The notes: generated from the letters alone by a model not told the origin. Shown: positions 48,005 to 58,108, counted from the first letter of the stretch. The stretch: 64,000 nt of DNA from CAIMUS01 sp046347625 (GCA_046347625.1 JAXMFU010000002.1:930001-994000); one strand, 5' to 3'. Program-made: numbers and translations.

Positions 48005-50653
48005 TTACCGCTGCTCGGATCGCAGCGGCAAACTAACCCGCACCACCCCCGGATCATCCAGTGACGGTGTCGCCACGAAACCGAAGACCTCGGCCAATTT
48101 AAGCATCCGCCGGTTCTCTCTGAGCACGTCGCCGATAATTTCCTTGATGCCTTGCTTACGGGCATAGTCGATCATCCGCCGCATCAGTAAAGATCCCATC
48201 CCCGTGCCGATAAGCGGCGAACCGACGATAATCGCGAATTCCGCCCGCTCCTTGTCGGGATCGGCGACCAGCCGCACCACCCCGTAAATCTCGCTGCTAC
48301 CGTCTTCCGCCCGGCGGGTCAGCACCAGCGCCATTTCCCGGTCGTAGTCGATTTGGGTAAGGCGGGCCGCTGTGGCGTGAGTGAGGCCCCTGACCGGATG
48401 CATAAAGCGCATTCGTATTTCCTCCGCGCTGAGTTTGGCAAACGCCGCGTGGAAAGCCGGTTCATCCTCCGGACGTACCGGGCGCAGCAGGAAATTTCTA
48501 CCATCGGGCAGAGCGATGGTTTCTTCCAATTCCTGCGGGTAAGGCCGTATCGCCAGCCGCTGCGACGGCGGTGTCATCGTTCCGGCTACCTTGATGCGGG
48601 TGCCCAAAGCAATCACGCCCTGCGCATCCGCCAGTAGGGGATCGATATCCAGTTCGACGACTTCCGCCAGATCGATGACCAACTGCGAAAGCTTGACCAG
48701 GGTCAAGGCGATAGCATCCAGATCGACCGCTGCGATCGCAGGATTGGCTTGCAATAGCGCATAAAGACGGGTACGCGCCATCACTTCCCGCGCCAGCTGT
48801 AAATTGAGCGGTGGCAGTGCGAACGCCCGGTCGCCGGCAATGGCACCGGCCGCCCCACCCTGGCCGAACAGAATGACCGGACCGAACAGCGGATCCGTCC
48901 GTATTCCCACCCGAAGTTCATACGCCTGGGGACGGTGGACCATGGGTTGAACCGTAAAACCCAGCGGTTCCGCTTCGGGATATTCCTTATTGATGCGCTC
49001 CCACATGACCCTGGCGTTTTCCCGCACCACCGCCGGTGTCTCCAGTTCCAGCGCCACACCGGCCACATCCAGCTTATGGCGGATATGGGTCGCCAGAATT
49101 TTCAGGGCCACCGGCCCGCCGAATTCCGCCGCAATCCGGGCGGCTTCTTCCGGCGTGGCCGCCGGCCGGGTCGGAATGACGGGTAATTGGTATGCCGCCA
49201 GCAGCGCCTTGGCTTCGATTTCACTCGACTCGGTGCGTTCCTCCGCCAGCACCTGCCGGACGATCTGCCGGGCTGTTCCAGGATCGGGCGTAAAACGGGT
49301 GGTGACGGCGGGCGGTGTTTGCAGCAGCATCTCCTGATTGCGCCGGTACTGAACCCGGTTGAGAATGGCCCGGACCGCCTCGACCGGTGTGTCATAGCTG
49401 GGAATACCCTGGGCACACAGCAGCCGGCGGGCGGTTTGCACCGAACTGTCTCCCAGCCAACTGGTAAATACACAAGGCTTTCTGGCGCCCTGAACCTGGT
49501 AGCGGGCAACCGTGGCGATGACGGCCCGGGCGATGGCTTCGGCGGAAACCCGTGCGTTCGGGCTATGCGCTACCAGCACGGCATCGACGCCCGAATCCGC
49601 TAGCAGTAGGCCGAGAGCGGCGGCATAGCGATCGGCATCGGCATCGTCCTGAAGATCGATAGGATTGCCCTGAGCTACCGGCCAAGGCAACAGGGCATTC
49701 ACGCCTTCCAGTGTGGTCGGGGCCGGTACGGCTAAACTACCGGTTGCTTCTTCCAAGGCGTCCACGATCAATGCGGCAATGCCGCCACCGTTGCCGACGA
49801 TGGCCAGACGGTCACCGTAAACCGGTGCATTCAGCGCCAGCGTTTCGACCGCACCGAACAGTTCACCGAGATCGTGCACGCGCAGCATGCCGGCCCGGCG
49901 GAAGGCGGCATCATAGACTGCATTGTCCTGCCGGCCGCCTTTTAAGACGATAACGGATTTCACCCGCGCGGCGGCCCGGGCGGCGGACATGAATTTGCGC
50001 GCCTGGGTGATGGTCTCCAGATAGAGCAGAATGGCCTGGGTGTCGCTGTCGTCCGTCAGATAATCCAATAAATCGCCGAAATCGACATCCATCATGGCGC
50101 CCAGCGCGATCACCTGGGAGAAACCGATACCCCGCGGATACGCCCAATCCAGCACGGCCATGGCGATTGCGGCTGACTGGGTAACGAACGCGACAGGACC
50201 GGGCCGGGGTTGCACCGGACTGAAGCCGATATTGATTCCCCAGCCGGGCGCCAGCACGGCATGACAAGCAGGGCCGGCCAACCTTAACAGATGGGGACGG
50301 GCGGCTTCCAGCATTGCCTGACGCTGTTGCGGCCAGTCATGGGTCGGAAAGGAAGTGACGACCACCGCCGCTTTCGTACCTAATGCGCCCAGTTCGGCAA
50401 TCAGTGCCGGCACGGTTGCCGGCGGGGTGGCGATAATCGCCAGTTCGGGAGCATCGGGCAACCTGGACAGTTTGCGATAAGTCGGTTTGCCCTGAAAGGT
50501 TCGGCCGTTCCGGCCGATCAGGAAGATCTCGCCCTTAAAGCCGCCATCATCAAGATTATGGAGTAAAGCGGCACCACCGGCGGAGGGGTCCCCGGCACCC
50601 ACCAGCACTATCGAAGCAGGCCGAAACAGAAATTGCAGATTGCGAATCGTCAT
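48005..50653 (-). CDS. PatZ-type protein acetyltransferase, paralogue 2
   Basis: An 882-residue homologue of the protein at 41000 and of E. coli PatZ, with the same four-domain order. CoA-binding domain begins MTIRNLQFLFRPASIVLVGA; the ATP-grasp-like domain includes ALKILATHIRHKLDVAGVAL; the GNAT has LTQIDYDREMALVL and GTGMGSLLMRRMIDYARKQG. The SHTGS-type catalytic His is not apparent, as in PatZ. The ATG at 50653 is chosen by alignment with the paralogue; an upstream frame would add 22 residues. It is divergent from argS. Confidence 0.9.
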   Translation of the reverse strand: MTIRNLQFLFRPASIVLVGAGDPSAGGAALLHNLDDGGFKGEIFLIGRNGRTFQGKPTYRKLSRLPDAPELAIIATPPATVPALIAELGALGTKAAVVVTSFPTHDWPQQRQAMLEAARPHLLRLAGPACHAVLAPGWGINIGFSPVQPRPGPVAFVTQSAAIAMAVLDWAYPRGIGFSQVIALGAMMDVDFGDLLDYLTDDSDTQAILLYLETITQARKFMSAARAAARVKSVIVLKGGRQDNAVYDAAFRRAGMLRVHDLGELFGAVETLALNAPVYGDRLAIVGNGGGIAALIVDALEEATGSLAVPAPTTLEGVNALLPWPVAQGNPIDLQDDADADRYAAALGLLLADSGVDAVLVAHSPNARVSAEAIARAVIATVARYQVQGARKPCVFTSWLGDSSVQTARRLLCAQGIPSYDTPVEAVRAILNRVQYRRNQEMLLQTPPAVTTRFTPDPGTARQIVRQVLAEERTESSEIEAKALLAAYQLPVIPTRPAATPEEAARIAAEFGGPVALKILATHIRHKLDVAGVALELETPAVVRENARVMWERINKEYPEAEPLGFTVQPMVHRPQAYELRVGIRTDPLFGPVILFGQGGAAGAIAGDRAFALPPLNLQLAREVMARTRLYALLQANPAIAAVDLDAIALTLVKLSQLVIDLAEVVELDIDPLLADAQGVIALGTRIKVAGTMTPPSQRLAIRPYPQELEETIALPDGRNFLLRPVRPEDEPAFHAAFAKLSAEEIRMRFMHPVRGLTHATAARLTQIDYDREMALVLTRRAEDGSSEIYGVVRLVADPDKERAEFAIIVGSPLIGTGMGSLLMRRMIDYARKQGIKEIIGDVLRENRRMLKLAEVFGFVATPSLDDPGVVRVSLPLRSEQR

Positions 50654-50793
50654 AGACCAGACCGATCGTAGAAGGCGCTTGCCGTAGCCGCCTAGCAGAG
50701 AGCGATAAATCTCGGACAAAGGCTTGTTTTCCCGGATGCCACTATAGTTAAAATAGACTACATAGGCTAGTTACGAGTCATAGAGGAATTCGT

Positions 50794-52554
50794 TTGAAAA
50801 TTCAGTTACAGCAACTCATCGAGCAGGCTCTGCAAGGACTGCACCGGACCGGGCGGATACCCGCCGCTCCCCTTCCCGCCGTCGCCCTGGAACGTACCCG
50901 CGATCGCGCCCATGGTGATTTCGCCAGCACGATCGCACTGGCGCTGGCGAAAACCACCCGCCGCAAACCCCGCGAACTGGCCGAAATGATCGTCACCGCG
51001 CTGCCGGCAGCCGACTGGATCGCCCGGGTGGAAATTGCCGGTCCCGGCTTTATCAATTTCTTCCTGGCGCCCTTGGCCTATCATCAGGTGATCGAGGCGA
51101 TTCTGCACCAAGGCGAGACCTATGGCCGCAGTTCGCTGGGCGCCGGCAAACGGGTCCAGGTGGAATTTGTCTCGGCCAATCCCACCGGTCCGCTGCATGT
51201 GGGTCACGGTCGCGGCGCCGCCTTTGGTGCCACCGTGGCGAACCTGCTGGAAGCCGTGGGTTTTCAGGTACACCGGGAATACTATGTCAACGACGCCGGC
51301 CGACAGATGAATATTCTGGCCACCAGCGTCTGGCTGCGTTATCTGGAATTGTGCGATGAGAGGGTGCCTTTCCCGGCCAATGGTTATAAGGGCGGCTATG
51401 TGCGCGAAATCGCCGCCGTGCTGCACGGTGAACACAGTAATGCCTATGCCGTACCGGTCGCCGAAGTGAGCGCCGGCCTGCCACCGGATGAACTCCAGGG
51501 CGGAGACAAGGAAATTTATATCGATGCCCTGATCGAGCGCAGCAAGCGACTCCTGGGAGAGAATCGCTACCGCTATGTGTTCGAGCTGGGCCTCAATACG
51601 ATCCTGGACGATATTCGTGAGGACTTGAGAGAATTCGGCGTCGTCTACGATGAGTGGTATTCCGAGCGCTCTCTGAGTGAGCGCGGTGCGGTCGACAAAG
51701 CCATTGCCCGGTTGCATGACGCCGACCAGGTTTATGAAAAAGACGGCGCCCTCTGGTTTCGCTCCAGCGCCTTCGGTGATGAGAAAGACCGGGTGGTGCA
51801 GCGGGAAAACGGTCAGACCACCTATTTCGCGTCCGATATCGCCTATCATCTGGAAAAATTCGAGCGGGGTTTCGACTGGGTGATCGACGTCTGGGGTGCC
51901 GACCACCATGGCTATCTGCCGCGTGTCAAGGCCGCCTTGCAGGCCATGGGCGTGGATCCGGCCAAACTGGATGTCCTGCTGGTGCAATTTGCTATTCTCT
52001 ATCGCCAGGGTGTCCGCGTGCCCATGTCCACCCGCGCCGGCGAATTCGTCACCTTGCGGGAACTGCGCCGGGAGGTGGGTAATGACGCCGCCCGCTTTTT
52101 CTATGTGATGCGCAAAAGCGAGCAGCATCTGGATTTCGATCTCGATTTGGCTAAATCCCAATCCAGGGATAATCCGGTATACTACATTCAATATGCCCAT
52201 GCCCGGGTCTGCAGCGTCATGGCTAAATTGCGGGAGAAAGGCTGGGTCTGGGACCGGGACTGGGGTGATGCCAGTCTGAGCCGGTTGCTGGAGCCACAGG
52301 AAGAAGCGCTGTTGGTGGCGCTGTCCCGCTACTCGGAAGTATTGGAGGCGGCGGCTTTACAGCATGAGCCACACCAACTGGCCCAGTACCTCAGGGAATT
52401 GGCCAATGCCTTCCATACGTATTACAACGAACACCGCGTCCTGGTCGAGGATGACGCCCTGCGCAATGCCCGGCTGAATCTGAGTCTGGCGGTGCGCCGG
52501 ATCATCCATAATGGTTTATCGTTATTGGGAGTTTCCGCCCCGGAGGTTATGTGA
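50794..52554 (+). CDS. argS: Arginyl-tRNA synthetase ArgS, TTG start
   Basis: A 586-residue class I synthetase. It has the N-terminal Add-1 domain (QLQQLIEQALQGL), the HIGH-type motif PTGPLHVGHGRGA, the VWGADHHGYLPR loop, and the KMSKS-equivalent VPMSTRAGEFVTL, which lacks the usual lysines as in many ArgS. The anticodon domain ends LLGVSAPEVM. The start codon is TTG, with GAGG about eight bases before it. It is coupled to the FtsN-like gene by a four-base overlap. Confidence 0.97.
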   Translation: MKIQLQQLIEQALQGLHRTGRIPAAPLPAVALERTRDRAHGDFASTIALALAKTTRRKPRELAEMIVTALPAADWIARVEIAGPGFINFFLAPLAYHQVIEAILHQGETYGRSSLGAGKRVQVEFVSANPTGPLHVGHGRGAAFGATVANLLEAVGFQVHREYYVNDAGRQMNILATSVWLRYLELCDERVPFPANGYKGGYVREIAAVLHGEHSNAYAVPVAEVSAGLPPDELQGGDKEIYIDALIERSKRLLGENRYRYVFELGLNTILDDIREDLREFGVVYDEWYSERSLSERGAVDKAIARLHDADQVYEKDGALWFRSSAFGDEKDRVVQRENGQTTYFASDIAYHLEKFERGFDWVIDVWGADHHGYLPRVKAALQAMGVDPAKLDVLLVQFAILYRQGVRVPMSTRAGEFVTLRELRREVGNDAARFFYVMRKSEQHLDFDLDLAKSQSRDNPVYYIQYAHARVCSVMAKLREKGWVWDRDWGDASLSRLLEPQEEALLVALSRYSEVLEAAALQHEPHQLAQYLRELANAFHTYYNEHRVLVEDDALRNARLNLSLAVRRIIHNGLSLLGVSAPEVM

Positions 52555-53222
52555 GCAGCAGACGTGACTACAAACTAGGTTCGAGCTGGCAACACCGCCG
52601 CCGCTTACGCCTGCATGGCTTATTGGTGCTCACTCTGGTGGTGGTCGGTTTGTTCGGCAGTTTGCTGGCCTATGTGCGCAGTAAATCGGCCCCTGAATTG
52701 GCGCAATCACAGGGACAGCCGACCGTCGGCCGGGAGCACACAGTAGAAGCCGCCAAGCCGGCCGAGCCGGCGCCCGCACCGACCCTGGCTTTTAAGCCTA
52801 AATATGATTTCTATAAGGTGTTGCCGGAGCGGAAACTGGTCGTCACCAATCAGGGCGGACAGCATCCGACCACCAAGACCTCTCAGGGGCTGCCACCGGT
52901 GGACTTGATCGGTCGATCGACAGCGACCAACCCATCGGGTACCGCCGGCAAAGCCGCGGAGCAGAAGGACAGGACCGAGAAAAAGAAGAATGCTCAGAGC
53001 CTGGATGCCGGGTCTTTTCGCGACCGTGCCGAAGCCGACCGGCGTAAAGCGTCAATGCAGGCCCTGGGTATTCCGGCGCGGGTCGAGACGATCACCGGTG
53101 CCGACGGCAGCAAGAAGCACTGGGTGCGCGTTGGCCCGGTTCGTGATGCCACTGAAATGAAGGCACTGAAACAGCGACTGCAACAGAACAATATCCCGGT
53201 CGCGGATAAAGCGACTCGCTGA
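52551..53222 (+). CDS. SPOR-domain cell-division protein, FtsN-like
   Basis: A 223-residue bitopic protein, GTG start overlapping argS. It has a short cytoplasmic basic segment (SSRRDYKLGSSWQHRRRLR), a membrane helix at about residues 22-45, a periplasmic linker with YDFYKVLPERKLVV (the FtsN essential-region-like motif), and a SPOR domain at about residues 145-220 (DAGSFRDRAEADRRKASMQA, VRVGPVRDATEMKALKQRL). SPOR domains bind denuded septal glycan. argS followed by this gene is the usual gammaproteobacterial FtsN position. Confidence 0.88.
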   Translation: MSSRRDYKLGSSWQHRRRLRLHGLLVLTLVVVGLFGSLLAYVRSKSAPELAQSQGQPTVGREHTVEAAKPAEPAPAPTLAFKPKYDFYKVLPERKLVVTNQGGQHPTTKTSQGLPPVDLIGRSTATNPSGTAGKAAEQKDRTEKKKNAQSLDAGSFRDRAEADRRKASMQALGIPARVETITGADGSKKHWVRVGPVRDATEMKALKQRLQQNNIPVADKATR

Positions 53223-53261
53223 AACACCCGGCATCCGACAACCGCCGGGATAAGACTAGAC

Positions 53262-53301
53262 GCGGCCCCGGACTGCCGGAGGGCCGCTAACGACAAGCGG
53301 C
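53262..53301 (+). terminator. Overlapping hairpins after the FtsN-like gene, possible terminator
   Basis: GCGGCCC (53262) pairs with GGGCCGC (53281). The same GCCGC can pair instead with GCGGC at 53297, which is followed by TTTACTGTT. It is GC-rich but the T-run is weak, so termination is uncertain. Confidence 0.4.
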
Positions 53302-53348
53302 TTTACTGTTGCATATTATTATCAATAAAAATTTTTCAGGTAGAGTTC

Positions 53349-54743
53349 ATGACCCTTCCCGATACCGTCAAGAATTATCTCGACAATCAGAAGCTGCCTT
53401 ATCGGTTGATTTCGTATCCATCCAAGGGGACCTTGCACCAGATCACCGAGGCGATCAGAATCCCTTCCAGCCACTTGATCCGGGCCGTGCTGCTGGGAGA
53501 CGAGCAGGGTTATCTGATGGCGATCCTGCCCAGCAATCATATTCTCGACTTTTCCCTGCTGCGGCAATTGCTGGCGCGGGATTTTCATCCGCTTTACGGC
53601 GACGAAGTGGTGGGACTCTTCAAAGCCTGTCAACCGGGTTCCCGGCCGCCGCTGCCGGGCCTGTTCGGTCTGCCTGCCATCATCGAAAAAGGTCTGGCAA
53701 CCGTGGATGGCGAGGTCTACTTCGATGCCGGCAGCCACGATACGCTGATCTGTATGAGCAGCCGCGATTGCTGGTCCCTGCTCAAGGAAATCCCCTGGGG
53801 GCATTTTTCCATTCCCCTGGACAATCTGGACTTGCTGCAAAGGATGGCCAATACGCCGGCGGATTTTATGGAAGCCACCAGCAATTATGTTCCCCGCCAG
53901 TTACGTGAGGTCTTTCGAGAACTGCCGGCCTTGCCGACGGCGGCTCGCCGTATTTTAGAACTGCGGGCGAACCCGAAGTTAGGGCAAACAGGGCTGACGG
54001 ATTTTATGGGCGATTACCCGGAACTGGCGACTGCCACGCTCCATTATGCCGGTTCGCCTCTGTATGTCAGGCAGGCGGGCAACAAGGTGAATTCGGTGGA
54101 AGAGGCGATTGCCGTGCTGGGCGTCGATGTGGCCGCCGGCTTAGGATTTGCCGCCATTCTCGGACGGACCTTTGTCATCCCCCCCGATGGTCCCCTGGGA
54201 CGCCGGGCGTTCTGGCGCCATGCGGTGTACTGTGCGGCATTGGTGCGGGAATTGGGCCGGTCCCTGCCGGATACCTTATATTTGCAGCCGGGACTGGTTT
54301 ATTGGAGCGGACTGTTGCATAAATTCGGCTATCTCGTGCTGGCGCAGTTGTTTCCCGCACAATTTTTTCTGTTGAACCACTTTCTGTCGGCCAATCATCA
54401 TATTCCCGTAGAGCAACTGGAAGATCGTCTGCTGGGGACCGATCACAGCCAAATCGGCGCCTGGCTGATGCGGGCTTGGAGTATGCCCAGGGAATTTACG
54501 GCGGCGATTCGCTGGCATAAGGTGGAAGACTATTCGCAACCTTATGCCGAGTATGCTAATTTGATTTTGATTGCCAATCGTCTGCTGTATCGGCTTGGTA
54601 TCGGCGATGCCGGCACCGAGCGCCTGCCGGTTGCCATCATGTCCTCGTTGGGCCTGGAGAAGGAACAGGTCCTGGCGGCCTTCACCAGAGTCCAGGACGG
54701 TCACCAGGAATTGGAACAGATGTCCAGGGCGCTGGCCGCCTGA
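53349..54743 (+). CDS. YbaK/aminoacyl-tRNA-editing-like domain fused to HDOD domain
   Basis: A 464-residue two-domain protein. Residues 5-165 resemble YbaK/ProRS-associated editing domains (VKNYLDNQKLPYRLISYPSK, LIRAVLLGDEQGYLMAILPS). Residues 180-400 form an HDOD domain (LPALPTAARRILELRANPKL, HAVYCAALVRELGR, YWSGLLHKFGYLVLAQLFP), a metal-less relative of HD phosphodiesterases common in signalling. The combination occurs in gammaproteobacteria; its role is unknown. A downstream c-di-GMP protein on the same strand, 453 bp away, may be functionally related. Confidence 0.85.
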   Translation: MTLPDTVKNYLDNQKLPYRLISYPSKGTLHQITEAIRIPSSHLIRAVLLGDEQGYLMAILPSNHILDFSLLRQLLARDFHPLYGDEVVGLFKACQPGSRPPLPGLFGLPAIIEKGLATVDGEVYFDAGSHDTLICMSSRDCWSLLKEIPWGHFSIPLDNLDLLQRMANTPADFMEATSNYVPRQLREVFRELPALPTAARRILELRANPKLGQTGLTDFMGDYPELATATLHYAGSPLYVRQAGNKVNSVEEAIAVLGVDVAAGLGFAAILGRTFVIPPDGPLGRRAFWRHAVYCAALVRELGRSLPDTLYLQPGLVYWSGLLHKFGYLVLAQLFPAQFFLLNHFLSANHHIPVEQLEDRLLGTDHSQIGAWLMRAWSMPREFTAAIRWHKVEDYSQPYAEYANLILIANRLLYRLGIGDAGTERLPVAIMSSLGLEKEQVLAAFTRVQDGHQELEQMSRALAA

Positions 54744-55196
54744 GCTCAGGCATGGTCGGTGTCGGCATTAGTTTCCCTAGTCGAGCAACCCAGTGAATTT
54801 TACACCAATGCCCACTATCAGCAATTGCCCTGCAGCAGCCCCCGGCAGGAAGAAGAGTCATCTTAATTAAAACAGTAAGAGTCATTAAAAGAGTCATTAA
54901 GCGCACTTGTTTGCGATTAAGCAGCACCCTTCGGCAACAGTGGCGAGGTATTGCTTTTATCAAGACCGAATGGTTATGCTCTACTGTCCAGGGTGCAAGG
55001 TTCTCTAGAAGGCAAAGTTCTCTTGCGGTCAAGAAGTTGCTTAATTGTCGGCGAGTTCCCTGAAGTGTATCCTGTCGGCAGAATGTGACAAATTTTAATG
55101 GTTCCTGCTTGCGGGTATTTATATAATGACTCATCATTAGCAATCTGCATGAAGCACTGCTATTAAATAAGATTACAAAGTTGCTGTGATACCGAT
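54744..55196. other. 453-bp gene-free region
   Basis: No convincing gene on either strand. It contains three GAGTCAT repeats (around 54855, 54879 and 54890) and is more A+T-rich than its neighbours near 55090-55190, fitting a promoter zone for the following GGDEF-EAL gene. A 183-codon minus-strand frame here has no family resemblance and overlaps the HDOD gene end. Confidence 0.5.
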
Positions 55197-57317
55197 ATGC
55201 TTGACGACGAAGCAAGGAAAATATTGTGTGCAATGCTGCGAGCGGGTGGGCTGGATGGTCTCTGGCAACTGGTTCCCGGCATTATCTATTGCGCTAAGAT
55301 CATTAACCATCACTACCATATCGACTGGGTAAGTGGGAATACCCAGCGGCTTATCAGCTATACGGCCGAAGAGGTCAAAGCACCCAATTGGTGGGCCGAG
55401 CACCTGCATTCCGAGGATAAGGCGAAGGTATTGTCCAATCTGGACACGCTGTCGGAGCGGGATACCCTCATTCAGGATTATCGACTCCGCGGTAAGGATG
55501 ATGCCTATCGCTGGCTCCAGGAAGAAGTCTGGGTATTGCGCGAGGCCACGGATCATCCGGTTCAGGTAATAGGGTGCTGGATCGAAATAACGGAACACAA
55601 GCGGCTGGAGGCGGAACTGCACCGGCAGACGGAGAGAGCCTTACAATTAGAGGCCGCGAAGGAACGCGTTCAGATGACGTTGTATTCGCTGGGGGATGCA
55701 TTGATCATCACCGATACGACCGGCCTGGTGCAGTATCTCAATCCTGCCGCCGAAGAACTGACCGGCTGGCCGGCGGCAGAAGCCCACGGTCAACCGCTGG
55801 CGACAGTATTTCATATTGTCCATGAAGAAACCCGTGAATCGGTGCCCGATCCGGTGGTGCGCTGCCTGCAAGCAGGCAGTACCATACAGTTGCCGGAACC
55901 TACCGATCTGCTCAGTCGGACCGGTCGGAAATATGCGGTCCAGGGCTCGATCGCTCCCATCCGCCATCCGGACGCAGGGATTTCCGGGGCGGTGCTGATA
56001 TTCAGCGATTTCACCCAGGCACGACGGTTGTCACAGGTCATCTCTTATCAGGCGGCGCATGATACCCTAACCGGGCTGATCAATCGACGTGAGTTCGAGC
56101 GTCGCCTGCAACGGGTATTGGAAACGAGCCATACGACCGATCAGGAACATGCGCTGGGCTATCTGGACCTCGATCGCTTCAAGGTCATCAACGACAGTTG
56201 CGGTCATGCCGCCGGCGATGAATTATTGCGGCAGTTGAGCGGCTTGTTGAAGACCCAGGTCAGAAAACGGGACAGCTTGGCCCGCTTGGGAGGGGATGAA
56301 TTCGGTGTGCTGATGGAACATTGCTCGGTGCGGCAGGCAATGCGAGCGGCGGAAACATTGCGCAAAGCCACCGAAAACTTTCGTTTCCTATGGGAGGGCA
56401 AAAGCTTTACTATCGGAGTGAGCATCGGCCTGGTTCCTATTAATAAGAGCAGTGTGGATATAGAAAATATTCTGAAAGCCGCCGATGCCGCTTGTTATAC
56501 GGCCAAGCGGCAGGGCCGTAATCGGATTCATATTTATCAGGCCGATGCCAACGAACGGGCACGAAGCCGGGGAGACAGGTACTGGGCCACTCGGATTTCC
56601 AAGGCGCTGGAAGAAAACCGGTTTCAGCTCAGTTTGCAGCCGATCATCCCGTTGCAACAGGATAAAAGCCGCAAAAAATCTTATGAACTGTTTTTGCGAA
56701 TGCAGGATGAAACCGGACATATCATCATGCCGCAGGTCTTCTTATCTCCAGCCGAGCGTTACCATTTGACGGCCAGGCTCGATCGCTGGGTTATCGTTAC
56801 CGCCTTGCAGTGGCTTGCCGGCCATCCGAGCTGGCTACGACAGTTAGCCCTGTGTTCAATTAATCTATCCGTTCACTCGCTGACTGATGAGACTTTTCTC
56901 GAATTTATTCTCGGACAATTCGCTGCCAATGGGATTCCCCCGGAAAAAATCTGCTTCGAAATCAGCGAAACGGCTGTTATTGCCCATCTCACTCTGGTGT
57001 CTCAGCTCATCAGAGTACTTAAGGAGTCAGGCTGTCGGCTTGCATTGGATGATGTCGGCGGCAACTTCTCCTCGTTATTTTATCTTAGAAGTTTACCGGT
57101 GGATTTTATTAAAATCGATGGCAGATTGGTAAGAAACATCGAGGCTGACCCAGTGAGTTTTGCAATAGTAAAATGTATTAATGAAATGGGCCAACTGATG
57201 GGAAAAAAAACCATCGCTGAATCTGTGGAGAACAAGACCAGCCTGGATAAACTACGCGCGCTCGGAGTCGATTATGCCCAGGGTTATTTTATTGGCAGAC
57301 CACGGCCTTTAAAATAG
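55197..57317 (+). CDS. PAS-PAS-GGDEF-EAL signalling protein
   Basis: A 706-residue cytoplasmic protein controlling cyclic-di-GMP. It has two PAS domains (about 25-135 and 155-280), GGDEF at about 285-450 with an intact RLGGDEFGV, and EAL at about 465-705. The EAL motif is degenerate (YELFLRM), but INLSVHSL, LALDDVGGN, IKIDG, IAESVEN and AQGYFIGRP keep most metal and catalytic residues. The cyclase is expected to be active; the phosphodiesterase is uncertain. There is no membrane segment. The ATG at 55197 has no good ribosome site. The stop is TAG. Confidence 0.93.
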   Translation: MLDDEARKILCAMLRAGGLDGLWQLVPGIIYCAKIINHHYHIDWVSGNTQRLISYTAEEVKAPNWWAEHLHSEDKAKVLSNLDTLSERDTLIQDYRLRGKDDAYRWLQEEVWVLREATDHPVQVIGCWIEITEHKRLEAELHRQTERALQLEAAKERVQMTLYSLGDALIITDTTGLVQYLNPAAEELTGWPAAEAHGQPLATVFHIVHEETRESVPDPVVRCLQAGSTIQLPEPTDLLSRTGRKYAVQGSIAPIRHPDAGISGAVLIFSDFTQARRLSQVISYQAAHDTLTGLINRREFERRLQRVLETSHTTDQEHALGYLDLDRFKVINDSCGHAAGDELLRQLSGLLKTQVRKRDSLARLGGDEFGVLMEHCSVRQAMRAAETLRKATENFRFLWEGKSFTIGVSIGLVPINKSSVDIENILKAADAACYTAKRQGRNRIHIYQADANERARSRGDRYWATRISKALEENRFQLSLQPIIPLQQDKSRKKSYELFLRMQDETGHIIMPQVFLSPAERYHLTARLDRWVIVTALQWLAGHPSWLRQLALCSINLSVHSLTDETFLEFILGQFAANGIPPEKICFEISETAVIAHLTLVSQLIRVLKESGCRLALDDVGGNFSSLFYLRSLPVDFIKIDGRLVRNIEADPVSFAIVKCINEMGQLMGKKTIAESVENKTSLDKLRALGVDYAQGYFIGRPRPLK

Positions 57318-57423
57318 GGCTTGCGGTCGCTGTGAACGCCGGCATGGGCCTGCCGAGCAGACCGGAAAGTATATTTTAATCAAGCGTTTATTTCTTATAC
57401 AGGCGTTTCGAGGCAGGATCGTA

Positions 57424-58008
57424 ATGAGCAATGCGGTAACCCGTGGCGAGGCAGGAAGAAATTCTACAGGCTCCTGCGGGGGTTGGTGCCATTTTATGTC
57501 CTTTACGTCGTTCCTGGCTTGTTACTTTATCTGCTTCAGTCCGACCGTCAGTGCAGCGGATATTTCAGGTTTTGCTTTTATCGATCAGGATGGCAGCCTG
57601 CGTATCAGTAATCGGACAATTCATTTATTCGGTATGTAGATTCCTCCCGATGCCGGTGCGGCGGCGGCATTGGATTTTAAAATTGGCTCCGCCTTCGTGC
57701 ACTGCGATGTTCAAGGAAAAAAACAGGATGGCAGTCTGGTGGCGGTATGTCGGGTCGATGATGATGATCTGGCGGCTTATCTGCTGCAACGGGGCAAGGC
57801 GACAGTTTTACCGGAGGCGCCGCCGGAATATGAGGCCATGGAGAGGATGGCACGCAGTCGCCGGGTAGGGATTTGGGCCGGCATACCGGCGGAGGATGGA
57901 GGCATCTATATTTGTCCACCGCAATGCGTGGTATGTCCGCAAGGACCCATGATATGCCCCCCGTATTGTACGAAAATCACGGCACCGTGCTATCCTTATT
58001 TCCGCTAG
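57424..58008 (+). pseudogene. Exported thermonuclease-like protein, interrupted by an amber codon
   Basis: The frame continues from 57424 to 58008 with a single TAG at 57637-57639, in LFGM*IPPD where homologues read LFGxYIPPx; one base change from a Tyr codon explains it. Upstream is a signal peptide (SFLACYFICFSPTVSAADIS); downstream is an SNase-like core (VAVCRVDDDDLAAYLLQRGK; EYEAMERMARSRRVGIWAG) and a Cys-Pro-rich tail (CPPQCVVCPQGPMICPPYC). The usual DGDTL is DGSLR, so nuclease activity was doubtful even before the stop. Confidence 0.65.
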
Positions 58009-58108
58009 GGTGCTTATTCAGACAAGCCGTGAAAACTTGGATGAATCTCACACCCTCGAGCGGGAGTAGAATAGTAAATCCCGGCTGCCCGCAAGCGTAA
58101 ATTTCCCG

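Noticed and set aside
54682..55233. 183-codon minus-strand frame between the HDOD and GGDEF-EAL genes
   Set aside because: No motif, no ribosome site, and it overlaps coding sequence at both ends.
4028..57639. Recoding of TAG as a sense codon, suggested by two in-frame amber codons (hsdM and the nuclease-like gene)
   Set aside because: Several intact genes end in TAG (secA, the Kef-type antiporter, the GGDEF-EAL gene), and the two interrupted sites would need different residues (Gln and Tyr). Independent mutations are simpler.
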